64,000 nucleotides of DNA. Origin: Candidatus Sumerlaea chitinivorans (lineage in GTDB: Bacteria > Sumerlaeota > Sumerlaeia > Sumerlaeales > Sumerlaeaceae). This document shows positions 18,477 to 28,697 of the stretch, piece by piece; position 1 is the first letter of the stretch; each line of letters begins with the position of its first letter. The notes below the pieces were generated by a model that saw only the letters and a list, made by a program, of their open reading frames with translations, had not been told where the DNA came from and ran no database searches. Position numbers and translations under genes: made by a program. The DNA is taken from contig CP030759.1 in the NCBI GenBank assembly GCA_003290465.1, forward strand, positions 3,225,106 to 3,289,105, in the 5' to 3' direction.

Positions 18477-19152
18477 GGTGCGCTTTGCCGCATGCTTCGT
18501 GAGTCTCTGGGCCACTCAAGATGATGTGGTTTACGACTTCCTGAGTAGCCGCCGAAGGACTTTCGAGACGGCAATCTCAGACCACCTACTGGTGTGCAGG
18601 AAGCTATGACTGAGCACCTTTATGGGGATTATGGAAGGCCGGTCAGCAATTAACAAACAAGCCGCATTTACTAAGCCAAAAGGTTCTGTCATCCATGAGG
18701 TGCTCGCTGGGGAGTCTTATGATCCTTGCATGGGTTGGATGAACCAACCCGGTTCGCGCTGCACGGTTGAGTGTCTACACGCTTCTCTCCAAGAAGCTAC
18801 GGTGTCGCGTATTTGGATTTAAAGTGAGTCTAATTTGGGGATCCCAATAAGCAGGTTCTTTTCGGCACGCCGAAAGGCCTAAACCCGCCGCCGTCAGTTC
18901 CAAAAAACGTTTTAGGGCCATAATCCCCCGATATTTTCTGGGATCGCAAGAGTCGATGCCAGCAATCGATGGTTAGCAATAGAAATCACGGTTCGCAAAA
19001 CCGCTCGCCTTGGGGGATGGTTTCCCTATCACCCAAGCTACTTTGCTGAATACAAGAAAGTGCCCACACGTGGCGAATTTCAGCCGCCGGCATAGCATCG
19101 AATGGAAGTCTCTTCGAACAAAACGCCAAAGGGCACGTAAAGGTTTCACACA
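18477..19152. other. Long intergenic region without a gene
   Basis: About 675 nt. A short plus-strand open frame at 18622-18822 lacks a convincing ribosome site and codes for nothing recognisable. A small palindrome TTTCGG-CACG-CCGAAA lies near 18860. I see no tRNA-like T-arm and no T-run terminator. Possibly the remains of a decayed gene or a regulatory region for the radical SAM gene. Confidence 0.5.
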
Positions 19153-20214
19153 ATGCTGCGCTCGCTGTTCGAAAATCTTGTGGATCCACTTGCCAATTAC
19201 CGGCATGAGCCCGGCGACCCGCCGCTACGCGTGCGCATGGACATCACGAACAAATGCAACTTGCTGTGCAAAATGTGTTTTTACCCGGGGACTGTCGGTG
19301 AGCCGAAGTTCGACATGGAGCCGGCACTCTTCCGCAAAATTGTCGAGCAGGTTTTCCCGTACAGCGAAACGGTCAACCTCGCCTGCCGTTACGAGCCTTT
19401 CATGTCGCGTCACGTGGACGAGATCCTCGACATCGTGGCAGAAGGGCCGTGCCGACGGGTGGGATTCGTGACAAATGGCACGTTGCTCATGGAGCGGCGA
19501 TGCCGCCGCCTGGTTGAGAACCCCGCGGTGGAGACGATCGCCGTTTCGATCGACGGGGCTACGAAAGAAACGTTCGAACGCATCCGCATCAACGCCCGGT
19601 GGGAAAAACTGGTCCAAAACCTCGAAACCCTTGCTGCGATCAAACGCGAAAAAGAGAGTCTTCGTCCCTTCATCCAGTTCAATATGGTCCTCATGAAGAG
19701 CACGGTGCGCGAGCTGCCGCTGCTCGTCGAATTTGCCCACCACGTCGGAGCGGTGCTTGTCGAGGGGATCCGTTATCTTCCCATGACAAGCGGGTTGGAC
19801 GAAGAAATTCGCGATTGGGAAGAAGTCATGCCGGCGCTGATTGAAGCCAAGCGGCTTGCTGCCCAGCACGGCATTATGCTCTTCCTCCCGATCAGCGATC
19901 CACGGCTAACAACGGGTTCCGAGAGTGATCAGGAGAAGCGTTGCAATGAAGCCGTGGTTGGGCGGTTTTCAGAGTTTTGCGAAGCGCCGTGGAGCGCTCT
20001 GCAGATCTACCCCAACGGCGATGTGCACCCGTGTGGATACTATGGCAAGGCCTTTGGCAACCTTGCGCAGCAGGATTTCCTCGAGATTTGGAATAGCGAG
20101 CCCTACCTTGAGCTTCGCCGCTCGCTGGCACGCATGCGCTTGCACCCCAAATGCGCGGAGTGCAACCCCCACGGCTACGACAACATCGAACGCAAGCGTC
20201 GCATCAATGCCTAA
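19153..20214 (+). CDS. Radical SAM/SPASM protein
   Basis: 353 aa. The radical SAM cluster motif C-x3-C-x2-C is seen as CNLLCKMC near residues 35-42. The barrel follows with RRVGFVTNGTLL and IAVSIDGATKETFERIR. The C-terminal SPASM-like part has FCEAPWSALQIYPNGDVHPCGYYG and KCAEC, giving Cys ligands for an auxiliary FeS cluster. Such proteins modify peptides or install cofactors. No small precursor peptide or partner gene lies next to it, so the substrate is unknown. A 139-nt gap separates it from yraN. Confidence 0.9.
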   Translation: MLRSLFENLVDPLANYRHEPGDPPLRVRMDITNKCNLLCKMCFYPGTVGEPKFDMEPALFRKIVEQVFPYSETVNLACRYEPFMSRHVDEILDIVAEGPCRRVGFVTNGTLLMERRCRRLVENPAVETIAVSIDGATKETFERIRINARWEKLVQNLETLAAIKREKESLRPFIQFNMVLMKSTVRELPLLVEFAHHVGAVLVEGIRYLPMTSGLDEEIRDWEEVMPALIEAKRLAAQHGIMLFLPISDPRLTTGSESDQEKRCNEAVVGRFSEFCEAPWSALQIYPNGDVHPCGYYGKAFGNLAQQDFLEIWNSEPYLELRRSLARMRLHPKCAECNPHGYDNIERKRRINA

Positions 20215-20353
20215 GCAGTCGGTCTGGCTTTAAGTTTGTGCCATTTGGCAAACCGAGCTCGCTTCTGTTCTTATGCGTAACTTTTCTCCGTTCTCAACCT
20301 CTCAGCTCCTTTCTTGCATTTAGGGCTCACGCTGAGACTAGTACTCGTTATCA

Positions 20354-20749
20354 ATGGATGGTTGCCCCGACAGAAAAGAGTTTCGTTCCTCTCGCGAGAC
20401 GGGTAATTTCGGTGAGACCGCCGCCGCGCGCTTTCTCTACGATCGCGGCTACCGCATCCTCCAACGCAACTACCACTGCCCGGCGGGCGAAGTGGACATC
20501 ATTGCCGAAGATCACGGGACCATCTGTTTTGTCGAGGTCAAGACGCGGAGTCAGGATTTTCTCCGTGCCCCCGAGGATGCTGTGGACGCCGAAAAACAGC
20601 GCCGCATGCGTGCGACCGCCCGCCACTACTTATCGCGGTATCGCGATGTGGGGAGCGTGCGGTTTGACATCGTAAGTGTGGTCCTTGCGAGCACTGACAC
20701 GATCGAGCTCATTGAGCTTCGAACGGATGTATTTCCATGGGAGCCGTAA
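20354..20749 (+). CDS. yraN: YraN/UPF0102 family endonuclease-like protein
   Basis: 131 aa, the usual family length. The fold signature is GNFGETAAARFLYDRGYRILQRNY, then GEVDIIAED and FVEVKTRS, matching the restriction-endonuclease-like D/ExK core with E, D and E-x-K in order. YraN proteins are widely conserved and of uncertain role, with predicted nuclease activity. The stop overlaps the next gene in a TAATG junction (20747-20751), linking it to the ABC transporter. Confidence 0.93.
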   Translation: MDGCPDRKEFRSSRETGNFGETAAARFLYDRGYRILQRNYHCPAGEVDIIAEDHGTICFVEVKTRSQDFLRAPEDAVDAEKQRRMRATARHYLSRYRDVGSVRFDIVSVVLASTDTIELIELRTDVFPWEP

Positions 20750-21720
20750 TGGAAACGACCGCAATGGAAAGCACTCCGAGACCAGCAGCGTTTGCGAGCG
20801 CCGGCCAGCCGGATCCTGTGATCGAGGCACAGAGTCTTACGAAGTACTATGGCAGGGATCGTGGGATCGAGGATGTGACCTTCACTGTCCATCGGGGCGA
20901 GATATTTGGTCTGCTTGGGCCAAATGGTTCCGGCAAAACAACGACCCTACGTGTCCTTTTGAATTTTGTACGCCCGACTCGAGGCCGGGTGACAGTGTTT
21001 GGCTGTGAACCATGGTGCTGGCGGGCTGCGCGAGATCGCCAGCGAATTGGCTATCTGCCGGGGGAGCTTGTCTTGCCCGAACACGACACAGGAGCATGGT
21101 TGCTCGATTTTTATGCTCAGTTGAGCCGAACACCCCCCGTCTTGCGTGCGGAAGTATGCGAGTTGCTGAAATTGAGCGCGAGTGAACTGCGCCGCCCCGT
21201 TCGCAAGTACTCGCGTGGACAACGCCAGAAGTTGGGGCTTGTGCAAGCATTGCAGCATAATCCGGAGCTCCTGCTGCTCGATGAACCAACCACCGCACTG
21301 GATCCGCTGGCGCAGGAAGCGCTTTATCGCCTGCTATTCGAACTTAAGCAACGCGGCACAACCATCGTTTTTTCGTCCCATGTCCTTGGCGAAGTGCTGC
21401 GGCTCTGCGATCGGGTGGCTGTTCTCAAGGAGGGCAAGCTCGCTACGGTGTTCGAAGTGAGTTCATTTTTGTTGGAAGCTCCGCGGCTGGTGTTTCTCCG
21501 TTTCGCAGAGGATGCGGCGCGTGTGGCGCTCGCGCAGGTGTCGTGGTGTGAATTTGTGCGCGAAGAGCCCCCATGGAGCGTATATCGGGTTGCACCGAAG
21601 GATTTGCCCGTTCTCCTTCAGCTTCTTTCCCGCCTCGCTGTAGCTGACTTGCGCATTGAGTCGGCAGCGCAACAAGCTTTGCTCGAACTTTACCGAAGTT
21701 CCTCGGAGGGCGGCGCATGA
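20749..21720 (+). CDS. ABC transporter ATP-binding protein (ABC-2 exporter type)
   Basis: I take the ATG at 20749, overlapping the yraN stop, with GGGAG five bases upstream; an ATG 12 nt earlier is also possible. Walker A is GPNGSGKTT, the signature motif is YSRGQRQ (a weak LSGGQ variant), Walker B is LLLLDEPT and the switch His is in FSSHVL. A C-terminal ~80-residue extension follows the ATPase core, as in exporters of the NatA/CcmA group. It powers the permease encoded immediately downstream (4-nt ATGA overlap). The substrate cannot be deduced. Confidence 0.93.
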   Translation: METTAMESTPRPAAFASAGQPDPVIEAQSLTKYYGRDRGIEDVTFTVHRGEIFGLLGPNGSGKTTTLRVLLNFVRPTRGRVTVFGCEPWCWRAARDRQRIGYLPGELVLPEHDTGAWLLDFYAQLSRTPPVLRAEVCELLKLSASELRRPVRKYSRGQRQKLGLVQALQHNPELLLLDEPTTALDPLAQEALYRLLFELKQRGTTIVFSSHVLGEVLRLCDRVAVLKEGKLATVFEVSSFLLEAPRLVFLRFAEDAARVALAQVSWCEFVREEPPWSVYRVAPKDLPVLLQLLSRLAVADLRIESAAQQALLELYRSSSEGGA

Positions 21721-22526
21721 TCGCGCTCATTCGCTATTTTGTGCGGCGCCTGCGCGTGATCTTCCTCGTGTTAGCTGCAGGACTGTTCGCATTTCACTTC
21801 GTCATGCCGTTTGTATTTCGATCGGTTCGTGCTCAGGCCGGCCAGACGCCAACCTTTTTCGCACGCTTTATTCCAAAAGGGATTCAGGAGTTTCTCGGCG
21901 TGGACCGGCTGCCCTTGGCCACCGCGGATGGGTTTGTATCGGTGATCTACCAACACCCCTTTGTGCTGATCGCTCTTCTTGCCTTCCCAATCGTGGCGTG
22001 CTCGACCCTGCTCACTGGTGAGCTTGAGCGAGGGTGGGCATCGCTCGTCCTGAGTCGCCCAGTGCGGCGATGGGTGGTGGTCGCGACGGTCACAATTTGC
22101 ACCCTTGTGGGTGAGGCCCTTTTAGTTGCGGCGATGCTTCTTGGGACCCACTGGGGCTTTGCGCAGGCAGGCGTTGCAGGGCCTGCCATCCATAGCCTGC
22201 TTCGATTGGGCGCCGGAGTCTTCGGGCTGGGCATAGCAGTTACAGGGCTGAGCCTCTTCTTTGCGGCTGCTTGCGAAGAAGTGGGTGAGGCTACAGGCTG
22301 GCCAATCACGCTCCTTTTGCTCATGTATGTGGGGAATTACTTAGCTCAACTGTGGCCAGTCCTGCGACCCTATGCGAAATACTCCTTGTTTTATCATTAC
22401 CAGCCCGTCCGGGCTTTCACAGAAGGTGCGTTTCCAACGCTGAGCTTTGAGGTGTTCGGGGCAGTGGCGATACTGGGAATGCTCGGAGCGTTGGTCGTCT
22501 ATGTGCGTCGCGATTTTCGTTTGTGA
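21717..22526 (+). CDS. ABC-2 type permease
   Basis: 269 aa with about six hydrophobic segments: near the N-terminus (VIFLVLAAGLFAFHFVMPF), then HPFVLIALLAFPIVACSTLL after a periplasmic loop, and four further segments up to the C-terminal VAILGMLGALVVYV. GELERGWASLVLSRPVRRW between helices 2 and 3 is the typical cytoplasmic coupling segment of ABC-2 permeases. The start overlaps the ATPase stop, so the two are co-translated. It is probably an exporter of small lipophilic molecules or polysaccharide; no neighbour narrows it. It is convergent with glgA. Confidence 0.88.
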   Translation: MIALIRYFVRRLRVIFLVLAAGLFAFHFVMPFVFRSVRAQAGQTPTFFARFIPKGIQEFLGVDRLPLATADGFVSVIYQHPFVLIALLAFPIVACSTLLTGELERGWASLVLSRPVRRWVVVATVTICTLVGEALLVAAMLLGTHWGFAQAGVAGPAIHSLLRLGAGVFGLGIAVTGLSLFFAAACEEVGEATGWPITLLLLMYVGNYLAQLWPVLRPYAKYSLFYHYQPVRAFTEGAFPTLSFEVFGAVAILGMLGALVVYVRRDFRL

Positions 22527-22777
22527 AACCAAGGTGCCGTAGAGCGGGAATGCTCCCGCAACCACGAAGCGAGATCTCGTCGGGGCAACTTCTCTTGGAT
22601 CTTCTCCGTACTCGATACGACCCGAACTTGGGTCTCCTCCAAGAGAACCTGTCAGACAGCCAAAAGAGTACAGGGTGCGTGTCGTGACTCTTGCGTCGTC
22701 CGCTGAGGCTCGTGTCGGACTTGTCTCCTGCTGTTTTTGGGTGCCCCTTCAAATCTCCGTAAGGCCGGATGTTGCGA

Positions 22778-24271
22778 CTACACCACGGAAGGGCTCGGGT
22801 TGTTTCCGCTTAGCATTTTCTCAAAAAGCTCTACATAGAGCTTAGCGGAAGCGCGCCACGAAAAGTCCTTTTCCATGCCGGCTTTTTGAAGTTTGCGCCA
22901 GAGGGGCTTTTTTCGGTATAGCGCTAAACTGCGCGAGATTGCCTCCATCATGGCGGCCGAGTCATAAGGCCTAAACACAAAGCCGGTGGCAATTCCCCGC
23001 TCGAGGTTCTCAGGCGTGGCGTCCACTACCGAATCAGCCAACCCACCCGTCTCGCGAACCACAGGTGGTGTGCCGTATTTCATCGAATAGAGTTGGTTGA
23101 GCCCACACGGCTCAAATCGCGACGGCATGAGGAAAATATCGGCGCCGGCCTCGATGCGATGGGCCAAGGTGTTGTCGAACCGAAGATTGACACTCATTTT
23201 CTTTGGCCAACGCTGAGCCGCTTTTTCAAAAAGTTGATGGTATTCGGGGGCACCGGTGCCGAGGAGCACGAACTGAAGGTCGTTCTCCATAAGCTGATCC
23301 AGCACCTCTGCCAGCAGGTCGAAGCCCTTTTGACGGTCCAGTCGTGAAATCATACCAAACAGCGGAACATTCGCATCTACCGGCAGCCCCAGTTCCGCCT
23401 GGAGGGCCTTTTTGCAGCGGGTTTTTCCCCCGATCGAGCGGAATGAGTAACGAAAAGGAATGAGTGGATCGGTCTCTGGATTCCACACGCGTTCGTCAAT
23501 GCCGTTCATGATCCCGTGGAGGTGCTCGCTGCGTTGGCGCAAGAGGCCCTCAAGCCCACAACCGTATTCAGGGGTTTGGATTTCCTCAGCGTAGCGCCGG
23601 CTCACGGTCGAGATTTCGTCCGCGAAAAGGATTCCCCCTTTCATTAAGTTCAATTTCCCATAGAACTCCAACCCGGAGGGGTGGAAAAGCGACGGCTGAA
23701 TGCCCAGCTTCTCGACGAACTCAGGCTCAAAAAGGCCTTGGTAGGCCAAATTGTGGATCGTGTAGAGAATGCGCGGAGTGCTCAGTTGCGTGTTGGCCGT
23801 GACCTCTGGATCGGTCCGCAAGTAGACAGGAATGAGTGCGGTCTGCCAATCGTTGCAATGGATGATATCCGGCACCCAGTCGAGTGCAAGCATTAGCCAA
23901 AGGACCGCCTTGCAGAAAACCGCGAAACGCACGGCATTGTCAGGATAATCGACGCCGTTTTCCTGATAAAGTCCCGGCCGGCCGAAAAGCTGATGATTCT
24001 GGATAAAATAAACAGGCACTTCCGAGTGGGGGAAGACCGTGCGCTTGACCTGTGTTGTGTAGGCAAGGCCGTTGCCAAGCTTCACGACAATCTCTTCGAG
24101 AATGGGAATGAGATGAAAACGCTCGTCGTCCACGGCTGCATATTTCGGCATGGCAACGCGGACGTCATGCCCAAGTTCGGCGAGCGCCAATGGCAGCGCC
24201 CCCGCGACATCTGCAAGCCCACCCGTCTTCGCGAATGGGACGACTTCCGACGAGACAATCAGAATCCTCAT
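22778..24271 (-). CDS. glgA: Glycogen synthase (ADP-glucose type)
   Basis: 497 aa, standard bacterial GlgA length. The N-terminal ADP-glucose loop KTGGLADVAGALP begins at Lys15, followed by IHCNDWQTALIPVYL. The C-terminal domain has ISRLDRQKGFDLLAE and the GT5 catalytic stretch FLMPSRFEPCGLNQLYSMKYGT with the conserved Glu. It adds glucose from ADP-glucose to alpha-1,4-glucan in the cytoplasm. No glgB, glgC or glgP is in the window. The 251-nt gap to the convergent ABC permease gene contains a small GCGGGA-ATGC-TCCCGC hairpin (22544-22559) without a T-run. Confidence 0.96.
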   Translation of the reverse strand: MRILIVSSEVVPFAKTGGLADVAGALPLALAELGHDVRVAMPKYAAVDDERFHLIPILEEIVVKLGNGLAYTTQVKRTVFPHSEVPVYFIQNHQLFGRPGLYQENGVDYPDNAVRFAVFCKAVLWLMLALDWVPDIIHCNDWQTALIPVYLRTDPEVTANTQLSTPRILYTIHNLAYQGLFEPEFVEKLGIQPSLFHPSGLEFYGKLNLMKGGILFADEISTVSRRYAEEIQTPEYGCGLEGLLRQRSEHLHGIMNGIDERVWNPETDPLIPFRYSFRSIGGKTRCKKALQAELGLPVDANVPLFGMISRLDRQKGFDLLAEVLDQLMENDLQFVLLGTGAPEYHQLFEKAAQRWPKKMSVNLRFDNTLAHRIEAGADIFLMPSRFEPCGLNQLYSMKYGTPPVVRETGGLADSVVDATPENLERGIATGFVFRPYDSAAMMEAISRSLALYRKKPLWRKLQKAGMEKDFSWRASAKLYVELFEKMLSGNNPSPSVV

Positions 24272-24892
24272 TCAACCGCTTCCTTCTGCTGGTCTCTGGC
24301 CACGCATTCCGCATCCGAGAGCACAACATTTCACCATCTGGTGTTCGATCCTTACGTATGTGCCCGAGTCACGTGGCTCCCATAAGTTGGGGCATTCCGC
24401 TCCTTCTTACAGAGTGACACCGAAATGCTGCAGAGGAAAGGGTAGATTGTCGAGCAAAAGCACGTGGATCGCGAATCAGGCCGTCGGTCTTGGAAAAGCC
24501 GCTACAGGGTGAGTCAAACGCGCTCCTTCGAAAAAAACCGACCAGAGCTTTGCAAGATTTGAGAAAGAATAGATCTCTGATGACAAGTCACTTATCTGGT
24601 TTAAACCAGCCGCGGGTGTGCGCTGAGCGGGGAAGGCGGTGTCGAAAGCGGCGCGCATCGGCCCTGTAAAGATACGCCTGTGGTGGCTCTCGCACGAATT
24701 TTCGCAACAGGGCCGACTGCCCTGCTGACTCGCTGCTCCCTTGGGATCGCAGCCTCAAGGGCCTACTCAAGGGGTGAATCGCTGTCCACACTTCCTGTAA
24801 ATGATATCGGAACAAGAATCCTTTCGTGTGAGACTGTGAGCCCGTGGCAACGGGGTTCAGCGAAAGGAGAGAAGGAGGCTTACTAAAAAAGG
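24272..24892. other. Intergenic region upstream of phoH
   Basis: About 620 nt between divergent glgA and phoH. The short open frames here have no recognisable product. The last 25 nt hold AGAAGGAGG (24870-24878), the ribosome site for phoH. The rest should contain the promoters of both genes, but I cannot assign boxes with confidence. Confidence 0.5.
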
Positions 24893-25969
24893 TTGAGCGA
24901 GCTTTCTGAGCATGTGGTTGAGCTCAGTCAGTCTGAGCTCTTGGATTTTTGCGGCAAGAACGACGAAAAGCTGCGTGAGTTAGAGGCGCAGTTCGACGTC
25001 CGAATCGTCCCGCGGGGCAACACCATTAAGATTATGGGGGAGCCCGAGAAGGTGGGGCAAGCGTGTCAGTTGGTAGAGCATCTCCTCTCCTTTTCCCGGT
25101 CAAAAAATGGCCTCTCAAAGCATCAGGTGCGCTATGCGATTCGAAGTATCAAAGAGGAGCGAAAGGAAAATCTGCGCGAGATTTTCTCGGACCGAGTAAC
25201 CCTGCCACTAAAAAAGCGCGGAGTCTCGCCGATGACGGCGGGGCAAAAGCGCTACCTCGACGCCATTCGCACGTGTGACATTGTCTTTGGGATTGGGCCA
25301 GCGGGTACCGGCAAAACTTATTTGGCAATGGCCATGGCCGTTCATCATCTTATTGAGAAGATGGTACGTCGCATCATTTTGGTGCGGCCGGCCGTCGAGG
25401 CGGGGGAGAAGCTTGGTTTTTTGCCGGGGGATATTGCCGCGAAATTCGACCCGTTCGTCCGCCCATTGTACGATGCTCTGTTTGATATGGTGGAGCCCGA
25501 GCGCGCTCGTGAGCTTATGGAAAATGGCACGGTGGAGATCGCGCCGCTTGCATTCATGCGAGGCCGTACCCTAAACAGCGCCTTCGTCATTTTGGATGAG
25601 GGGCAGAACACCTCCATCGAACAAATGAAGATGTTCCTGACGCGCCTTGGCAATGACTCGAAGGCTGTGATTACGGGCGACATCACACAAATTGATCTTC
25701 CTGCGGGCAAGGAATCCGGGCTCGTCCATGCTCAACGAATCCTCTCTTCCATCGAAGGGATCGCGTTCGTTTACTTCGATGAGACGGATGTGGTCCGCCA
25801 TGAGCTGATTCAGAAAATCATCCGGGCGTACGACGCAGCAGACCGAGGGGGAGTCCAGCCTGAGCTCCCGCTTGACGGCGTCGGTACCGAACGCATAAAT
25901 GCGAATGGTGGTTTCGCAAACGGTAGCAAACCAATTCGCGATACTGGGCCAAAGGTGAGTTCGGAGTAA
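24893..25969 (+). CDS. phoH: PhoH family protein (PhoH-like ATPase)
   Basis: 358 aa with an apparent TTG start at 24893, 14 nt after GGAGG. The first in-frame ATG (near residue 48) would remove the N-terminal KH-like domain, so TTG is favoured. Residues about 15-75 form a KH-like RNA-binding fold. The PhoH ATPase follows: Walker A GPAGTGKTYLA, RPAVEAGEKLGFLPGD, Walker B FVILDEGQN and ITGDITQIDLP. It is a predicted RNA-associated ATPase. It precedes the pgpH-type gene by 47 nt, the classic phoH-pgpH-ybeY order, although ybeY is not next here. Confidence 0.94.
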   Translation: MSELSEHVVELSQSELLDFCGKNDEKLRELEAQFDVRIVPRGNTIKIMGEPEKVGQACQLVEHLLSFSRSKNGLSKHQVRYAIRSIKEERKENLREIFSDRVTLPLKKRGVSPMTAGQKRYLDAIRTCDIVFGIGPAGTGKTYLAMAMAVHHLIEKMVRRIILVRPAVEAGEKLGFLPGDIAAKFDPFVRPLYDALFDMVEPERARELMENGTVEIAPLAFMRGRTLNSAFVILDEGQNTSIEQMKMFLTRLGNDSKAVITGDITQIDLPAGKESGLVHAQRILSSIEGIAFVYFDETDVVRHELIQKIIRAYDAADRGGVQPELPLDGVGTERINANGGFANGSKPIRDTGPKVSSE

Positions 25970-26016
25970 GAGGAGCGAAGGGAAAGGGAGTCGCAAAAGC
26001 GCGACCAGCCACCACC

Positions 26017-28329
26017 ATGGGGAAGCTATCTGATATCTGGCGAAGATTTGCCCATCCCTCAGAGCACCGTGCTCTTCGAAAACATCGCCTCCGAAGAGGC
26101 GACTATCCCCGTTGGCTTGCGATCGGTGTCGGGTTGCTTGTGTGGCTTTGCCTGTTACTCATGGTGGGGCCGATTCCCACATTTAAGTTTGCCGACCTCA
26201 AAGTAGGCGAGCGGTGGCTGGAGCAAGATCTCTACACCCCATTCCCGCTTCGAATCGTCGACAGCGAGCGAATGAAAGAAGAGGAGCGAATCCTCCGCGA
26301 GCGGCATCCCAAGGTTTTTGTTTATGACGACACTGTAGAAGCGTGGGCAACCCAAACCGTGCATCGTCTTCTCACGGCTGCAGCCCAAGTCGGTGACTCC
26401 AAGACATCACTGAATGACTTTGTACGCGAGACAGCCCGAACACTTGGGATCGAGTTGAGCCCACGTGCTGCTGAGGTGCTTATTACACACGCAAAGGATG
26501 CTCGCCTACGAGCGGATCTCGAACAACTGCTTCACGCCCTCTTCTACGATCGCGGCATCACCGACGATCGGCGGTTGCTTCAAGGGGCTTACTTCTCGAA
26601 TCGCCTCGTGATTGTTCGCGCGACGGCGCAGCAAGATGTTCTGACAACATTTCCCATTAGCGGTGTTCTTGAGTATCCGGAGGAGGTGCAGAACTATCTT
26701 CGTGGGCGCTTGCTTTCTCGCTCCGCGGTACCAGAGTCGTGGAAGGAACTTTACGCAGAGATCGTTTCGCAGTTAGCACGACCGAACCTTCGCTACAGCG
26801 CTGAGCTAACGAATCAGCGTCTCGAGGCCGAACTGCGCAAGCTTCGTTACGAAGTGGCGCTCGAGGCTGGCTCTAAAGTGGTCAGCCGGGGAGACCGTCT
26901 GACTCCATTTCAGGTGGCAACCCTCAAGGCTCTCGAGCGGCGACTTCGCCTTTTCAACTTCATGCGGTTCTGTGCGAATGGCGTGCTAATTGCTCTGGGG
27001 ATGCTCTTCCTTGCAGTTTATTTCCGTAAGTATCACGCCGAACTTGCCCTTTCCCCAAAGAACATTTTGATGATGGCACTACCGGTGATTTTCGCGCTGA
27101 GCGTAGTGCTGGTGGTGCGCAATGCGGGCGTGGAGCGTCCCATCGCCCTGTTTGCCTTCCCTGCGGGATTGATCGGTTTGCTGGGTGTCATTTTGTTCGA
27201 GGCGCGCTTGGCGGTCCTGCTGGTGACAATGAGCTCGGCCCTGCTCGGGCTCGCCACCGGCTTTGATTATACGTATTTTTTGATAGGATTGATTAGCGGT
27301 CTGACTGGCGTCATTAGTCTGCACTCGGTGCGGGAACGTCGGGAAGTCTTGCTCGCAGGTCTCCGGCTGAGTGGCGTGAACCTTCTGCTTGCAGCGATCC
27401 TTCTTGTGACGCAGGCGCAGCAGACCCAAATTCGCGAGGTGTTGTTGGCCGCAATCGCGAACGGATTTGGCTGTTATGTTTTTGCCGTTGGGGTGCTACC
27501 CCTTTTTGAAAGTCTCTTTGGCATCACCACCGATGTGCGCCTCATGGAGCTGACGAGCACGAATCATCCGCTGATGCGCATGCTCGAGACTGCCGCTCCG
27601 GGTTCCTATCAGCATGTGCTTAATGTCACCAAGCTCGCTGAGCCAGCTGCGGAGGCCATTGGGGCCAATTATCTCTTGGTGCGCGCCGGAGCCTATTTCC
27701 ACGACGTTGGCAAGGCGCTCAAGCCAAAGTACTTTACTGAGAACCAAGTCACTCCCGAAGAGCGGCGCATTCACACCAAGCTGTCGCCTTACATGAGCTG
27801 TTTGATTATCAAGAATCACGTCAAAGAGGGGATCGAACTGGCGCGCAAGTACGGTCTCCCCGAAAAGGTGATCGATTTCATCCCCCAACACCACGGAACC
27901 AGCCTCATCAAATACTTCTACTATGAGGCGCTAAAGCGCAATGACTCGCCTGATGTGGTTGTTCCTGAGGATGAGTTCCGCTATCCCGGTCCTAAGCCCC
28001 AAACGCGCGAAGCGGCCATTGTGATGCTCGCCGACACGGTTGAAGCGACGGCCACGGCTCGCTTCACTGGACGAAGCGTCCGCGAAGAGGAGATTTGGCG
28101 CCTTGTCCGCGATAGTGTGCAGGAGAAATTTGATGATGGGCAGTTCGACGAATGCCCGCTAACGTTTCAGGATTTGCACAGAATTAGCGAAGCTTTTGTG
28201 CGCACCTTATTGAGCCGCTACCACAAGCGTGTGGATTATCCGGATCTCGGTTCGCGCCGCGAGGTGCGCGATATCACCACCGTGCCGGCGGAAACGGTGG
28301 CAGTCACCGCAAATGGGAATGGCGACTAA
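26017..28329 (+). CDS. pgpH: 7TM-HD family phosphodiesterase (PgpH/YqfF-like)
   Basis: 770 aa. An N-terminal hydrophobic helix (about 35-52) is followed by a ~260-residue extracytoplasmic 7TMR-HDED region. Seven closely spaced membrane segments (about 310-500) lead to a C-terminal HD domain. HD motifs are visible: MRMLETAAPGSYQHVLNV with the first His, YFHDVGKALKP (HD pair), then IPQHHGTSLIKYFY. Members hydrolyse cyclic di-AMP in Listeria, so regulation of osmolyte or wall homeostasis is likely. It follows phoH in the usual operon; the next gene is a small membrane protein instead of ybeY. Confidence 0.93.
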   Translation: MGKLSDIWRRFAHPSEHRALRKHRLRRGDYPRWLAIGVGLLVWLCLLLMVGPIPTFKFADLKVGERWLEQDLYTPFPLRIVDSERMKEEERILRERHPKVFVYDDTVEAWATQTVHRLLTAAAQVGDSKTSLNDFVRETARTLGIELSPRAAEVLITHAKDARLRADLEQLLHALFYDRGITDDRRLLQGAYFSNRLVIVRATAQQDVLTTFPISGVLEYPEEVQNYLRGRLLSRSAVPESWKELYAEIVSQLARPNLRYSAELTNQRLEAELRKLRYEVALEAGSKVVSRGDRLTPFQVATLKALERRLRLFNFMRFCANGVLIALGMLFLAVYFRKYHAELALSPKNILMMALPVIFALSVVLVVRNAGVERPIALFAFPAGLIGLLGVILFEARLAVLLVTMSSALLGLATGFDYTYFLIGLISGLTGVISLHSVRERREVLLAGLRLSGVNLLLAAILLVTQAQQTQIREVLLAAIANGFGCYVFAVGVLPLFESLFGITTDVRLMELTSTNHPLMRMLETAAPGSYQHVLNVTKLAEPAAEAIGANYLLVRAGAYFHDVGKALKPKYFTENQVTPEERRIHTKLSPYMSCLIIKNHVKEGIELARKYGLPEKVIDFIPQHHGTSLIKYFYYEALKRNDSPDVVVPEDEFRYPGPKPQTREAAIVMLADTVEATATARFTGRSVREEEIWRLVRDSVQEKFDDGQFDECPLTFQDLHRISEAFVRTLLSRYHKRVDYPDLGSRREVRDITTVPAETVAVTANGNGD

Positions 28330-28445
28330 CCGCGATGTTTGAGGGCGTTCGGAATGAGGAGTGGGCCCACGCAGTGTTGCCCTGCGAATCGGCCTGCAGA
28401 CGATAAGCATTTAGTCTAAAACAGGAATGGCTGTGAGGAGAAAGT

Positions 28446-28697
28446 ATGGGGCTGCTCAGCGCGGTCATCTTTGGTCTTTTAGCCGGTTTAGCTGCTCGCG
28501 TCCTATTGCCCGGACCGGACCGAATGGGCTGTGTAGGTACGATAATCGTTGGGATTGTCGGGGCCGTGATTGGGCAGCTCCTAAGCGGAGCGGGCGGCGC
28601 ACCAGCGGCTGTCCTTGAGTGGAGCTGGCGAAGTTTCGGCTTTGCAATTCTTGGAGCGATCATTCTGCTTGCCTTACTGAGAATTCTTCGGCGGTGA
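28446..28697 (+). CDS. GlsB/YeaQ/YmgE-type small membrane protein
   Basis: 83 aa with three hydrophobic segments separated by short glycine-rich turns. The conserved family elements are GLLAGLAAR near the start and GCVGTIIVGIVGAVIGQLL in the middle. These are small inner-membrane proteins often induced by stress, of unknown biochemical role. AGGAG (28435-28439) lies just ahead of the ATG. Confidence 0.87.
   Translation: MGLLSAVIFGLLAGLAARVLLPGPDRMGCVGTIIVGIVGAVIGQLLSGAGGAPAAVLEWSWRSFGFAILGAIILLALLRILRR

Noticed and set aside
18622..18822. 66-codon frame in the 18.5-19.2 kb gap
   Set aside because: Composition and lack of a ribosome site suggest chance.
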